DNA from: Aselliscus stoliczkanus
Taxonomy: Eukaryota; Chordata; Mammalia; Chiroptera; Hipposideridae
Direction: 5' to 3'
Assembly: GCA_033961575.1 (NCBI GenBank)
Contig: CM066737.1
Span: 48,274,771-48,338,770 of the forward strand
DNA length: 64,000 nucleotides
Positions 22,314-35,123 of the stretch are shown in pieces. A model generated the notes under the pieces. It was not told the origin of the DNA. It saw nothing but the letters and a program-made list of their open reading frames with translations, and did not search any database. The stretch's first letter is position 1; each line of letters opens with the position of its first letter. Both the position numbers and the translations under genes were made by a program.

Positions 22314-22979
22314 ACATCACTGTTAAATTATACTCCCTGTAATATGATTGTGTGATCAAATACAGGTGCAGGTTGAAAATAGGATTTGATAAATGCTTAA
22401 TCATATATTATCCATTGTTCTCACTTCACAACCCCACTTGCTTGATCACTGAGTCAGCCAACCATTGAAAATCCAGTTGCCCTCACCAATCAAAAACAAA
22501 TGACATAAGCTTATGGCCTCATTTCCCCTAGCAACACATTTCTTTGATCAAATTTATTTGAAAAGATATCTCCAGATTATTCTTTTACATGAAGCATTAC
22601 AGGAGTGGGATTTGAAGTGACTTCCCAGTCTCCTCCTTTTGTCAGTGTGCCTCAGAGCTCTTTGAGCTCAAGTTGCCTTCCACCGCTGTGGGAAGGCATT
22701 CATAGGTTATTAGGGTGTCACTGTATCTTATATTTTGAGATTTAAACCTCTACTGTAACTCAATTTAACACTATAGTTTAGCTTGGGATTTTTTGAAAGT
22801 TTTTCTTTTATTTGATTCCCTTCCTTCCCACAAAACCTTAAGGATTCTGTTTACTATACACTTACCATGCATACAAGTTTCAATGGTTCTGTTTACTCCC
22901 CACCAGTTTCCATAATTCTGTTTGCTCCACACCTTGTGCATATCAAGTTCAGTGACCACGTTTCCTCAAGAAAACCACC
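22314..22979. other. Unassigned sequence with imperfect repeats
   Basis: Around 22850-22930 a GGTTCTGTTTACTCC / ATTCTGTTTGCTCC phrase repeats imperfectly three times. It might be U3 enhancer repeats of the LTR-like block that follows, but I cannot show this. Confidence 0.4.
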
Positions 22980-23300
22980 AGGACACTGACTTGAAAGAAA
23001 TTTTTATGTCTGCATAAGATGTACTCCTATCCCTAAACAAACCAGCCTCTGGGATAGCACTGTTTTCCAGGAATTGCCTGCCCAACTTCCCCTTTTTCCT
23101 TTGTTCTTCCTCTTATGTGTTTATAAAACATTTTGGCCACAATGAGAAGTGTGGAGATGGCCTTTGGAAAGGAATCCGTCATCCTCCCAGAATACCAGCA
23201 TTTTGAATAAACCTGCTTTTATTTTCACCAAGCTTGTCTCTGGACTTTTGGCTTTTATGTGGCCAGCAGCCTCACCTTTAGCACAGTAACAAGGTGAGTC
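22980..23300 (+). mobile_element. LTR-like block (R/U5 and polyadenylation region)
   Basis: Shows TTTATAAAACATTTTGGCC (TATA-like), then TTTTGAATAAACCTGC (polyadenylation signal), then TTGTCTCTGGACTTTTGGC and a GCAGCC end. This order of elements fits a class I ERV LTR. Boundaries and target duplications were not found, so the family is open. Confidence 0.5.
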
Positions 23301-24803
23301 CTGTCAAATCCTCAATCTCCCATACTATTAGTTGAGATCTGGGAAGTTTTATTCTGACAATTTTATTCTTAAGGGAGGGGTTCCTCCATAAGGTTTTTCT
23401 TTTTCAGGGAAATAAGCCCCCATAGGGATCACAGGAGTTAGATTTAACCCATGATGTTTGGGGCAAAAATCTTTCTCAAGTTATGCAGGAAGGGATGCCT
23501 TCACATAATAAACTCTAGTTCTAAAATGACTTCTGCTGGCCAGCCACTATCCAACACGCCTACAAGATTTATGTTCAAAAACTTGAGGTCCCGATATTTG
23601 CAATTGGCTTAATACCTTAACGAGAATTACATGGGACAACTTAAAACAAAATGGGGCACTTTTGAAATTTTCAAATTAGCTTATTTGAGATCTCAATTCA
23701 AATGCTGAGGTTTTCAAACCCACCAGAGAAAATGGGAGGCTTTCTTTAATTGGTATTTTGAGTCCTCAAAATGAAACCAATAGAAAACCATTGCCTCCCT
23801 CCATGAAAATAATTTTAATCTTAATAAATGTTTCCAAAAAATGTGAAGATTAGACTTGACAAGTGACCCTCCTTCTTTACTTTCAAAATCCCTTGAACCT
23901 TCTTCTCTTCAAAGCTCTTCAGACACTCCTTCAGCTTCATCCACCTATCCCACCCTATCAGCAGTGCTCCAGGAGTTTCTCTGATGGATGAGTGCTCATT
24001 TAACTTTTTGCACTTTTGTTTCCTTTTCTTGTCTTTGTCTGTTATGTTGTTTGTCATTAAAATATAGAGAGATGTTTCATAAGAAGAGGAATACAAACCT
24101 CTCAGAGACAATAAATATATACATTATTTGATAAACCGAAGTCTCTAGAAGACAAATTAATTCCTAAATGAATCCTGTTGACTGGCAAAAAGTAACTCTC
24201 CAGGTAATCCACAAAATAAATGGTTTATTTGGGAAAAGAAAAAGAAGCAAGACCACCACTGCAGTGTGGTAAGCACACCTCCTACATGAAACTCCTACCA
24301 GCTGCCCACATGGAGGCAAAAAGACCCAGGTTTCAAGAGGACCAATCCCTTTATTAAGATCCTTCCCCCAGAAATTTCCATAAGGATGAACAGGAAGTCA
24401 GGATTATAGAGTTAACAAGGGGCCCAGCCTCACCCATAGTCTTCCCAACTCTATGGTTAAGCATCTTAAGATGCCAGTTCACTTTATCAATCCTAAAAGA
24501 AATTTTGGCCATCTGAGCAGGTGCTTTAAAATTTCTTACTGATCATCGTGCTAGAATTCTGATGATATATTTTAAGGGATCTAATTACTCAATGTTTAGA
24601 AAACTGATAAATTAAGAGTCTAATAGGATTTTCCAAGACTCAGTAACTTTCAATATTTTATAGATAACCAAAAATGTGAACACAGCCCTCAGCTACCTAA
24701 ACAAACAAAAGAAAAGAAAGAAAAATAGAATATTTTTTAAAAAACACAAACAGCTGAAAGGTTCCCTTGACTAAGCACTGCCCACCCTGCCCATAGTCTC
24801 CTT
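23301..24803. other. Unassigned, possibly degraded ERV internal sequence
   Basis: Follows the LTR-like block. No intact frame. The 96-codon minus frame at 23821-24111 has no recognisable domain. Confidence 0.35.
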
Positions 24804-25320
24804 AAAAATTGTTTATCTGAAGGAGGGAGGGGCAAGATGGTGGCTGTGAGGAGGGCTCCATGAAATCTCCCCTGGAAATATCCACAATTTGAACTTCTAA
24901 TACGCTTCAAAGAGATATCTACTCATCACACAGAGCAACTAAGAGTTCCACACAAGGATTGCTGGAAGGTGGTCAGGCCGGGCAAGTAGGGAAGAAGGCG
25001 GCAAGACGCGTGAGGTGCAGCCCACACCGCGGCTGCTGAGTCATGGTGAGTGTTACCCTGCTCGCTCCCTGCGGCCCGCGGCCCACCTGGAGTTCAGCAA
25101 GAGCGCGTTGGTTTGCAGTCTGAGGCAGAAGCCTCAGGCCAGGCAAGTGCGGGAGGAGAGAGAGGAGACGACTGTGCAGAGGTACGAGCTGCACCCGCGG
25201 CTCGCCGGGTCCCCAGGAAGCAGGGTGCAGAGCCCCGCAGCGACAGGGCAAGATCAATCCCTGCACCCTCCCGGTTTAGGGATCAGTCTCTGTGCCGACC
25301 GGGTCCCGCGGAGCACAGAA

Positions 25321-25870
25321 GCCTGAAACCCGGGAGCAGGGGACAACAGAGGACTCGCCCGCGGAGACGCAGCGCGCCGGCCGGAGTCACAGGTCCCGGA
25401 GAGACGGAGTGGGGATTGGAGCCACGCGGCACGGTGTGCGCAGTCCCCTAAATCCCCGCAGACCGTTTGGGAGAGCAGCAGGAGATCTGCGCGGGCGCGC
25501 GCCAGCTCCGAGACAGAAGCCTGAAACCCGGGAGCAGGGGAAAAAGAAGACTCACTCGGACAAGCAGCGCGCTGGGTGGAGACGCCGGTCCCCGAGAGAC
25601 GGAGTGGGGATCTGAGCCTCGGGGCAGGGGGCGCGCAGTCCCTTAAACCCCGGCAGTCTCTTCGGGAGAGCAGCAGGAGCACCACGCGGGCGCGCGCCGG
25701 CTCCAAGGCAGAAGCCTGAAACCCGGGAGCAGGGGGAAAAGAAGACTCACTCGGACAAGCAGCGCGCCGGGCAGAGACGCAGGTCCCCGAGAGACGGAGC
25801 GGGGATCTTAGCCACACGGTAGGGTGCGCACAATTCCCTAAATCCCAGCAGACCCTTTGGGAGAGCAGCA
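25321..25870 (+). promoter_or_regulatory. Tandem GC-rich 5'UTR monomers (L1 promoter region)
   Basis: The phrase GCCTGAAACCCGGGAGCAGG recurs at 25321, 25519 and 25714, a period of 195-198 bp. Units are CpG-rich (GCGGGCGCGCGCC) and carry GAGAGACGGAG and AGCAGCAGGAG blocks. Tandem monomeric promoters are known for some mammalian L1s (for example mouse). Promoter function here is an inference from position and composition. The flanking 24960-25320 is a diverged GC-rich partial unit. Confidence 0.85.
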
Positions 25871-27618
25871 GGAACTCCGCTGGAGCATAAGAGGCAAAGG
25901 CCTTAGCTTAAAACAGTGTTGGAACTGTGGCTTTGTTTACTTTTATGTTTTTTATTTTTTTTTCCTTTTTCTACTCTTGAACAGAAAGCAAAAAAAACCC
26001 CAATAACTCACCCTCTCCCACAAACGTTGGCCCCCGCCAAGACAGTCTTAAACTGACTCCTGAATGGAGCAATAGGGGCAGACTAGGAAGATATCCTTAC
26101 CTGCAAAGGGGTTGAGAATTTCCACCCAGTAAAGGCAGCAGAGTGAGATTACCTACCCCGCCCCCACCTTTATGCAAGGCTTGGGAGGCAGGCCAGGTTC
26201 ACCTGCTGAGGCACTAATTAACAGATTCTTAGCAGCTGGCTTTTGGTAGTGAGGAATTCTTTAATTTTCCACAGCTGTCAACCGAAAGGGTGCCCAGAGA
26301 CACTCATTGAGCCTTTGGGGGTGCAGCCTGCCTTGGGACAGGCAAAAGCAAAAAGGCAGTGACTTTGTAAAAACCACCAATCAAACGTCACAACCACACT
26401 CAAGTACAGCAAACCTGCAGTGCCAGGATCATGCTAGGCATCAGGTGGCCTACTGTTCCCACAAGACGCACAGGAATTTTTGTACAGCAGACAAACTGAA
26501 GAGAGCTTGGTGGACTTTAGCCTAGACCGGCACGGGTATTTTTGGTTTGTTTGGTTTTATTCTGTTTTGTTTTGCCTTTATTGGCTGCTTATCTTGGTTG
26601 TTTTTGGTTTTTATTTCTATTTCATTCTACTCATATTGTAGTTTTTAATATAGGCATATATATAGGTGTATATAGGTGAATATATGTCCATGTATATGGG
26701 TGTGTAGACAAATATATATATATTTTTTTCCTTTTTTTTTCTTTTTCTTTCTTTTCTTTTTCTTTTTTCCCCATCCTCACTTTCTCTCTTATTTTATTCA
26801 TTCTTCTCACTGCTATACTTTTCCTCTTTTCCTTTTTTCTGAAAATTTTATTTTTTTAATTTTTCTTACTTTTTTTATAATTATTTTAGTTTATTTTTAT
26901 TTTTTATTTTCTAGGTATAGCTAATCGGTTTCTCATGTTTATTCTATTTTTTATTTTAGGATATTGTATTTTATTTTGTTTCCTCTTCGGTTATTATTGA
27001 GTGTGTGGTTTTTGTTTTGTTTCTGTTTGATTTCTTCATTAGTATGATTGATATTTCTGTACAAGTTGACTGTAGTTTGATGGTTGGTTTTTTTTACTTG
27101 TGCGAGCATTTGTTTTCCTTTGGTGGCTGCGGAGGTTGTTCTTGTTGATCTGTTATGCTCTAAAATCACTCTGCAGCAGTGGGTCCAAACAAACAGACAC
27201 AAGAATCATCATACCCGGAGGCCAACTTTAGATAAAATCAGAGCATTTCTGGGTTTGACATACAAGAGTCACACCCAAAAGGAAGTAGCTACAGGAACTA
27301 GGACCCATAGGGTCCAAGTTTCATCAGAGGGGTCAATCCTCTCCCAGTAGCTCATAAACTACAGACGCTGCTGATCCTCACAGCTAATAAATCTGGGAGT
27401 CAATCCCACCTACTGACAATTCAAAAGTAATAAAAACTAAAACTTCAACAAGTGAGGACGCACGACACAAGGAACACCTCAGATACAAGCACAGGAGAAT
27501 AGGGAGACTGAGTAATTCAAATATAAAGGATACACACCATATAAGTTTACCCAGAAAAGACTGAGAAATCTGGGGGATCTATCTGTTATATTGAAGCAAA
27601 CACAAAGAGTAAGCCAGA

Positions 27619-28494
27619 ATGGGGAGACAAAGAAACATAACACAAATAAAAGAACAGAAGAAACTTCCTGAATCAGTGGAAATAGAGGGAATAGAGGTAA
27701 CCAACCTATCGGAGACAGAGTTTAGAACACTGATTATTAGAATGTTCAAGGAAATTAATGAAAATATAAAGAAGGATAGAGAAATCATGAAAAGCAACCA
27801 GCTAGAACTTAAGAACACAATTACTGAATTAAATAACAAACTTGATGGAATCACTAGCAGATTGGATGAAGCAGAAAATCGAATCAGTGACTTAGAAGAC
27901 AAAATAGCAGAGATCACCCATGCGGAATAACAAAAAGAAAAAAGAATGAAAAACATGGAAAATAGTTTAAGAGAGCTGGGGGACAACATCAAACGCAATA
28001 ACCCATGGGTCATTGGAGTACCAGAAGGAGAAGAGAGGGAGCAAGAGATTGAGAATATATTTGAAGTAATAATGTCTGAAAACTTCCCTAACCTGGCAAA
28101 GGACATTGAAATACAAGCTCAGGAAGTGCAGAGAGTTCCAACCAGGATGATTCCAAACAGGCCCACTCCAAGACACATTATAGTGAAAATGACAAGGGTT
28201 AAGGACAAAGACAGAATCCTTAAAGCAGCAAGGGAAAGGCAGCAAGTTACTTAGAAGGGTACCCCCATAAGATTATCAGCTGACTTTTCTACAGAAACTT
28301 TGCAGGCCAGAAGGGAGTGGCAGGAGGTTTTCAAAGTGATGAAAAATAAAGGCCTACAACCAAGATTGCTGTATCCAGCAAGGTTACCCTTTAAAATCGA
28401 AGGCGAGGTAAGGCGCTTTGCAGAAAAAAATAAGTTAAGGGAATTCATTACCACCAAGCCAGCTTTGCAGGAAATGCTAAAAGGGCTTCTTTAA
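27619..28494 (+). pseudogene. L1 ORF1 with two in-frame stops
   Basis: One continuous frame from ATG 27619 to 28494. ORF1p is the trimeric RNA-binding chaperone of L1. Residues ~30-103 form heptad-rich coiled coil (NKLDGITSRLDEAENRISDLED). TAA at 27928-27930 ends this segment, just where the coiled coil passes into the RRM-like domain. The frame then resumes (MKNMENSLRELGDNIKRNN, GVPEGEERE), meets TAG at 28252-28254 in the C-terminal domain (after ERQQVT), and continues to LQEMLKGLL. Both stops are shared with the minus-strand copy. The simplest ancestral codons are CAA to TAA and TAC/TAT to TAG. Confidence 0.95.
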
Positions 28495-28542
28495 GTAGAA
28501 GAGAAAAACAACCTATGAAAGACTACGAACACAAATAACAGA

Positions 28543-31500
28543 ATGGCAATACATACACACCTACCAATAATCACATTAAATGTAAATGGATTAAATGCTC
28601 CAATAAAAAGGCATAGGGTGGCTGAATGGATAAGAAAGCAAGACCCCAGCATATGCTGTATACAAGAGACACACCTCAGATCCAAAGACTCATACAGGCT
28701 GAAAGTAAAGGGATGCAGTAAAATATTTCATGCAAATGGTACTGAGAAAAAAGCTGGAGTAGCGATACTTATATCAGATAAAATGGACTTTAAATTGAAG
28801 AATATAACAAAGGACAAAGAAGGACACTTCATAGTAATGAAGGGATCGATCCAACAAGAGGACATAACTCTAGTAAACATCTATGCACCTAACATAGGAG
28901 CCCCTAAATATATAAAACAGATACTGTCAGACATAAAGACAGAGATCAACAGTAACACTATCATAGTAGGGGACTTCAACACCCCGCTGTCACTAATGGA
29001 CAGATCCTCCAGACAGAAAATCAATGTGGAAACAGCGACCTGAAATGACACATTAGACCAGCTGGATTTAACAGACATTTTCAGAGCATTTCATCCCAAA
29101 GCTACAGAATATACGTTCTTTTCAAGTGCACATGGAACATTTTCTAAGATAGACCACATGTTAGGCCACAAAACAAGTCTCAATAAATTTAAGAAGATTG
29201 AAATCATTTCAACTGTATTCTCTGACCACAATGCTATGAAACTAGAAATCAATTAAAAGAAGAAATCCGGGAAGCTGACAAATAAATGGAGGCTAAACAA
29301 TATGCTATTAAATGGTGAGTGGGTCACAAATGAGATCAAGGAGGAAATCAAAAGATACCTGGAGACAAACGAAAATGAAAGCACCACTACCCAAAATCTC
29401 TGGGATGCTGCAAAAGCAGTCCTAAGAGGGAAGTTTATAGCAGTGCAGGCCTACCTAAAGAAGGAAGAAAAATCTCAAATCAACAGGTTATCCTTACACC
29501 TAAGGGAACTGGAAAAAGAACAGCAAAAGAGGCCCAAGGGAAGTACAAGAAAGGAGATAATAAAGACCAGAGCAGAAATAAACAATATAGAGAACAGAAA
29601 AACAATTCAAAACATCAATGAAACCAGGAGCTGGTTTCTTGAGAAGATAAACAAAATTGACAAACCTCTAGCCAGGCTCATCAAAAAAAAAAGAGAGAGG
29701 ACTCAAATTAGCAAAATCAGGAATGAAAGAGGGGAAATGACTACAGACATCACAGAAATACAAAAAATTCTAAGAAATTACTATGAGCAACTATATGCCA
29801 ACAAATTTGACAATCTGGAAGAAATGGATAATTTTCTAGAAGCATACAACCTTCCAAAGCTAACGCAAGAAGAAACAGAAAATCTAAATACCCTGATTAC
29901 TACCAAGGAAATTGAATCAGTAATTGACAAGCTCCCAAAACACAAAAGCCCTGGACCAGACGGCTTCACAAGTGAATTTTATCAAACATTCAAAAAAGAA
30001 CTATCACCTATTCTTCTCAAACTATTCCAAAAAATCCAGAAGGAGGGAAGGCTCCCAAACTCTTTTTATGAAGCCTCCCAAACTCTTTTTATGAAGCCAC
30101 TATCACCCTGATTCCAAAACTAGATAAAGACATCACAAAAAAGGAAAACTACAGGCCAATCTCCCTGATGAAAATATATGCAAAAATTCTCAATAAAATA
30201 TTAGCAAACAGAATTCAGCAATATATTAAGAAGATCATACATCATGATCAAGTGGGATTCATCCCTAGTGCGCAAGGCTGGTTCAACATCCGTAAATCAA
30301 TTAATGTGATACACCACATCAACAAAATGTAGGATAAAGATCACATGGTCATTTCAATAGATGCAGAGAAAGCATTTGACAAAATCCAACAGCCATTTAT
30401 GTTAAAAACCCTTAGCAAAGTGGGAATACAGGGATCATATCTCAACATAATAAAAGCCATATCTGATAAACCTACAGCTAACATCATACTCAATGGGGAA
30501 AAGCTAAAACCATTCCCCTTAAGATCAGGAACAAGACAAGGCTGTCCACTTTCTCCTCTTTTATTCAACATAGTGCTGGAAGTTCTAGCCACAGCAATCA
30601 GACAACAAAAAGAAATAAAAGGTATTCAAATTGGCAAGGAAGAAGTAAAATTGTCATTATATGCAGATGACATGATACTGTATATAGAGAACCCCAAAGA
30701 CTCCATCAAAAAACTATTGGAACTCATAGACAAATTCAGTAAAGTAGCAGGATATAAAATCAATGTTCAGAAATCAGTGGTATTTGCATATACCAATAAT
30801 AAACTAATGGAAAGTGAAATTAAGAAAACTGTCCCATTTACAATTGCGTCAAGAACTATAAAATACCTAGGAATAAATTTAACCAAAGAAGTGAAAGATC
30901 TGTACTCAGAAAATTATAAGACACTGAAGAAAGAAATCATAGAAGATACAAATAAATGGAAACACCTACCATGCTCATGGATAGGCAGAATTAATATAGT
31001 TAAAATGTCCATACTGCCTAAAGCAATATATAGATTCAATGCAATTCCTATCAAACTACCAAGGGCATTTTTCACAGAAATAGAAAATATAATCCTAAAA
31101 TTTATATGGAATCATAATAGACCCAGAATAGCCTCGGCAATTCTGAGAAATAAGAACAAAGTCGGGGGGATCATGCTACCAGACATCAAAACCTACTACA
31201 AGGCTACAGTAATCAAGACAGTTTGGTATTGGCATAAAAACAGGCAGATCGATCAGTGGAACAGAACAAAGAGCCCAGAAATAAATCCAGGCATTTATGG
31301 ACAGTTAATCTATGACAAGGGAAGCAAGAATTTACACTGGAGTAAAGATAGTCTATTCAATAAATGGTACTGGGAAAATTGGACTGACACATGCAATAAA
31401 ATGAAACTCGACCACCTCCTTACGCCTTATACAAGAACAAATTCAAAATGGATTAAAGACTTAAATGTAAGACCTGAAACCATAAAAATCCTAAAAGAAA

Positions 31501-32348
31501 ATATAGGGAGTACATTTGCAGACATTACCCGAAGCAATATTTTTACTGATACATCCCTACGGGCAAGGGAAGTAAAAGAAAAAATGAACATATGGGATTA
31601 TATAAGACTTAAAAGTTTTTTCACAACAAAGGAAACCATTAATAAAACAAAAAGGAAGCCTACTGAATGGGAGAATGTATTTACCAACTATATATCTGAT
31701 AAGGGGTTCATATCCAAAATTTATAAAACACTCATGAAACTCAACACCAAAAAAACAAACAACCCAATTAAAAAATGGGCAGAAAATATGAAGAGACATT
31801 TCTCTAAAGAGGACATACAGATGGCCAACAGGCATATGAAAAAAAATTCAACCTCACTGGTTATTAGGGAAATGCAAATAAAAACCACCATGAGATACCA
31901 CCTCACTCCAGTCAGATTGGCTATCATCAGTAAATCAACAAACAACAAGTGCTGGCGGGGCTGTGGGGAAAAGGGGACCCTGCTGCACTGTTGGTGGGAT
32001 TGCAGATTGGTGCAGCCACTATGGAAGTCAGTATGGAGGTATCTCAAAGAACTGGAAATAGAGCTACCGTTTGACCCAGCAATTCCACTCCTAGGTATTT
32101 ATCCTGAAAAAACCAAGACACTTATTCAAAAAAAGTTATGCACCCCTATGTTCATAGCAGCACAATTTACAATAGCTAAGTCTTGGAAACAACCAAAATG
32201 CCCATCAGTAGATGACTGGATTAAGAAACTGTGGTATATTTATACAATGGAGTATTACTCCGCTATAAGGAAGAATGAAATCGTGCCATTTGCAATGATA
32301 TGGATGGACCTAGAGACTATAATGTTGAGTGAAATAAGTCAGTCATAG
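28543..32348 (+). pseudogene. L1 ORF2 (endonuclease-RT), disrupted
   Basis: Endonuclease domain first (TLNVNGLNAPIK, CIQETHL, VGDFNTPLS, then SDHNAM at ~29220). Reverse transcriptase follows with [19 protein letters not shown] and the catalytic YADD at 30660-30671. The C-terminal Cys-rich segment is [18 protein letters not shown] at ~31950-32005. Damage: TGA 29041-29043 (ancestral TGG, shared with the other copy); private TAA 29254-29256; a private 23-bp tandem duplication (30053-30075 and 30076-30098) that shifts frame; private TAG 30330-30332; and a stop at 32346-32348 about 17 codons before the end seen in the other copy. The long open part is 30345-32348. Confidence 0.97.
30053..30098 (+). 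repeat. 23-bp tandem duplication in L1 ORF2
   Basis: Two exact adjacent copies of a unit starting TCCCAAACTCTTTTTATG. The minus-strand L1 and the older L1 have one copy, so this is a private change. 23 is not a multiple of three, so the frame shifts. Confidence 0.95.
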
Positions 32349-33127
32349 AAGGACAAATACCATATGATCTCACTCATATGTGGAATCTGAAAAACTATGA
32401 ATGAGCAAAGTAAACAGAAACTGTCTCATAGAAATAGACGAAAAATCAGGGTTGCTAATTGGGAGAGGAATGGGGATGAGGGAGAAGGGGAAGGGATTAG
32501 ACAGCAAAAATAGGCAACTACAATATACCCACTGGGATAGGAAAAACAGTTTGGGGAATATAATTAATAATGTTGTAAATATTCTGTGGAATGTCAGATG
32601 ATCATAGGTCTTGTTAGGGAGACCATTTCATGGATGGAGTAGAGGTTTGATCACTGCACTGTATTACTAAAGGGGAGGTGGTATACCTACTGTAATTGAA
32701 TATATATAGATAGTCATGGGATGTGGATTATACTGTGGAAGAGAGTCAGAGGAAGAGTAATAGATATATATGATATGGGGGGGAGTGAGGTGGTAAATTG
32801 GGCGTGGGGGATTGTCACTTTGAGGGGTAAAATGTGTAACTATTGCACTGTGTTGTACACCTGAAACTAATTAAAAATAAAAATTAAAAAAAAATTGTTT
32901 ATCAAGGACAAATAAAAATCCTAAATCCTTAGGCCCCTGAATGAATAAACTTAACTTATACCAACTGTTATAAATTAATGGGTTTTTTGCTTTTCCTTAT
33001 ATACCTATCTTATGGCTGCAGTTTTTTCTAAAGATTTTATTGGGGAATTGGGGGAGAGGAACAGACAAGTTGCTGTCCTTTTGTTCTTCAGTCTAGTTGT
33101 GGAGAACATCACTTCATTGGCCCATGT

Positions 33128-34206
33128 TGAGATAGGAAAATTATAGGTAGTCAGGGAAATGGCAATGGTAAAGGGAATCAGGGTGAAAACCATTACAAAA
33201 GCCAGGAGTAATCATTTTAATAGCTGACTGACAGGTTTAAGTCACAGGATCCCACCACAAGGACAAACTTGGAAGAGGGAGGAGGAAATAATTTTTCAGA
33301 GCCTATAACAAAAAAATCAAAAGTTAAGTTTCACCTCCAAAGGAGACATTAAGACAGGTTAGTTAACTAACTTAAGAAAGTCAGGAACTCCCTAATAGAA
33401 TGAGCAATAGACAATGATATCTTCAAAGGCCCAGCCAGGAGATAACATAATCCTATCAAAAGAGACATCAATTCTGAGACAAGGAGACAGTTTCAAGAAA
33501 ACACCTCCTCCAGGCTAGGCAACAATGTAAATCTGATAATAGTGACAAGAGGCCCCCCTCCCCAGACATAAAAAAAAGGTATAAAAACCAAAGCTGGGCC
33601 GGCTGAGTGGTGCATTGGTTAAGAGCTGGTTTTGGGATGCCAGCAGCCCTGATTCCGATCCCACATATAAGGGCCAGTGACACTGCCCTCTACAGCTAAC
33701 AACAGCTCCACCTGGAGCTGGGCTGTGAGTGCCCCGGTGCTGGTGTGGGCTGCAGCCCCTGCTGCAGTGGGCTGCCATAGGCTACAGTGAGTGGCCAGCA
33801 ACCAGTGTGAGCGGACGGCAGCTGGAGTAAGCGAGCTGCCAATAGCCGCAGTGAGATACCATCCAGAGGCCGGCGATCAATGTGCCTCATCCGGGAAGAG
33901 CGCAATGACGATACCAACATGGGCCAGTGAAGCAACGTCCTCCACAACTAGACTGAAGAATAAAAAGACAGCAACTTGTCTGTTCCCCTTCCCCGATTCC
34001 CCAATAAAATATTTATAAAAAAACAAAAACAAAGCTTTTGCCCTAACTAGTAGGCAAGCCTTTCGGGATGCCCTCTTGTTTTGAGAGCTGTTACTTTCTA
34101 CTCTAATAAACTGTCCTCTGCTACAAACTTTACCTCTCTGGTCTGTGTCTCCATTCTTCAGCTTCACGAGACTATGATCCTGGCACAAGAAAAATATCCT
34201 ACATCA
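33128..34206 (+). mobile_element. Solitary ERV LTR inserted in a SINE (middle layer)
   Basis: Starts TGAGATAGGAAAATTATAGG and ends CCTACATCA. 4-bp target duplication ATGT at 33124-33127 and 34207-34210. Same family as 19938-20540: TATA-like GGTATAAAAACC, AATAAACTG and CCATTCTTCAGCTTCACG are in place. Interrupted once by a SINE. Confidence 0.93.
33596..34024 (+). mobile_element. Long-form SINE inside the LTR (inner layer)
   Basis: GGGCCGGCTGAGTGGTGC head, long body, AATAAAATATTTATAAAAAAAC tail. Flanks AAAAACCAAAGCT (33583-33595) and AAAAACAAAGCT (34025-34036) are the target duplication. The empty site is visible in the LTR at 19938-20540. Confidence 0.93.
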
Positions 34207-34545
34207 ATGTTGGTATTGTGATCATTGTGCTCTTCCACACTGAGGCAGTTGCCGGCCATTCAATGGCCACTCACGGTGGCTCACGGCAGCTCACAGCATC
34301 TTACGCTGACTGCCTGACACTCACCCTGGCTGTAGGCCACTCACAGTAACTCACAGCAGCCCACTGCTGCCCCACTGCAGCCTATGTCGTCCTTGGAGAC
34401 TCACAGCAGCCCAGCTCCAGGTCAAGCTGTTGTTTACCATCTTAACTGTATTGAGCACAGTGTCACTGGCCCATGTGGGATCCAAACCGGCTCAGAGCCC
34501 GCGCTTCCAAGCCAAGTCTTAACGAACGAGCCACTCGGCCAGCCC

Positions 34546-35108
34546 ATGCCTAAACTTTTTAGATTGAAATTATTCAATCTCTACTTGCTTTTTTCTCTAT
34601 ATGGGTATATATATGTACTTCTGGAGGAAATTATTAAAATTGTTTTGTATAAAGAGTTCTTTTAATTGTCCTAAAGAAATTAAGTGCTTATAAAGACTAA
34701 GAAATATAATAGAAACTAACCTAAATGCTTTCCAGTGTCATGTGATCTGGAAAAATATATAATATTGAAACTAAGTTTAGTTTAATTAAAACAGATATGC
34801 CTTTAAATTTACTAACATCCAATAAAATATTTTATTTTTATCTAGGTTTACAAAAAGAAAGGGCTATGGCAGTTATAGGGCTTGTCAACAGGAAGTTGTA
34901 ATAATTTGCTCTGTCTGATGTCTTATAAAGTCTCCACGAGTAATCTAAACATAATTATTGGAAATAAATTAAGAGAGTAAAATGATTGAATATATAGATC
35001 TATTTCCAAATAAGATGAAATACTTAAACATTAACCGCAAAGTGAATCTAAGTTGACCTACTTTTGGCTTCTTAATGCAGAAAAACTAAAGATGGTAGGG
35101 TGTATTAA
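34546..35108. other. Unassigned AT-rich sequence
   Basis: Nothing recognised. Confidence 0.5.
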
Positions 35109-35123
35109 GAGAAATGTCTTAGG

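Larger units (their letters stand above)
24818..32889 (+). mobile_element. Young full-length L1 retrotransposon
   Basis: About 8.07 kb, flanked by perfect 14-bp target-site duplications AAAAATTGTTTATC (24804-24817 and 32890-32903), in a TT/AAAA-type nick context. Layout: 5'UTR of ~2.8 kb, ORF1 at 27619, 45-bp spacer, ORF2 from 28543, 3'UTR and short A-rich tail. The 5' end has GGGCAAGATGGTGGC, close to the YY1-binding start of L1 promoters. Broken by in-frame stops, a 23-bp duplication and a premature ORF2 end, so it is not autonomous today. It is very similar to the minus-strand copy at 48275-55827. Confidence 0.97.
33009..34545 (-). mobile_element. Long-form SINE, split by an LTR insertion (outer layer of a nest)
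   Basis: 3' part at 33009-33127 (GATTTTATTGGGGAATTGGG to GGCCCATGT); 5' part at 34211-34545 (TGGTATTGTGATCATTGTGC to GGCCAGCCC). Removing the LTR and one ATGT restores a continuous SINE. This outer copy is more diverged than the SINE inside the LTR, consistent with greater age. Confidence 0.9.

Noticed and set aside
25254..25817. 187-codon minus-strand frame with internal protein repeats
   Set aside because: It is antisense to the GC-rich L1 5'UTR monomers; the protein repeats simply reflect the ~196-bp (nearly in-frame) DNA repeats, and GC-rich DNA has few stops.
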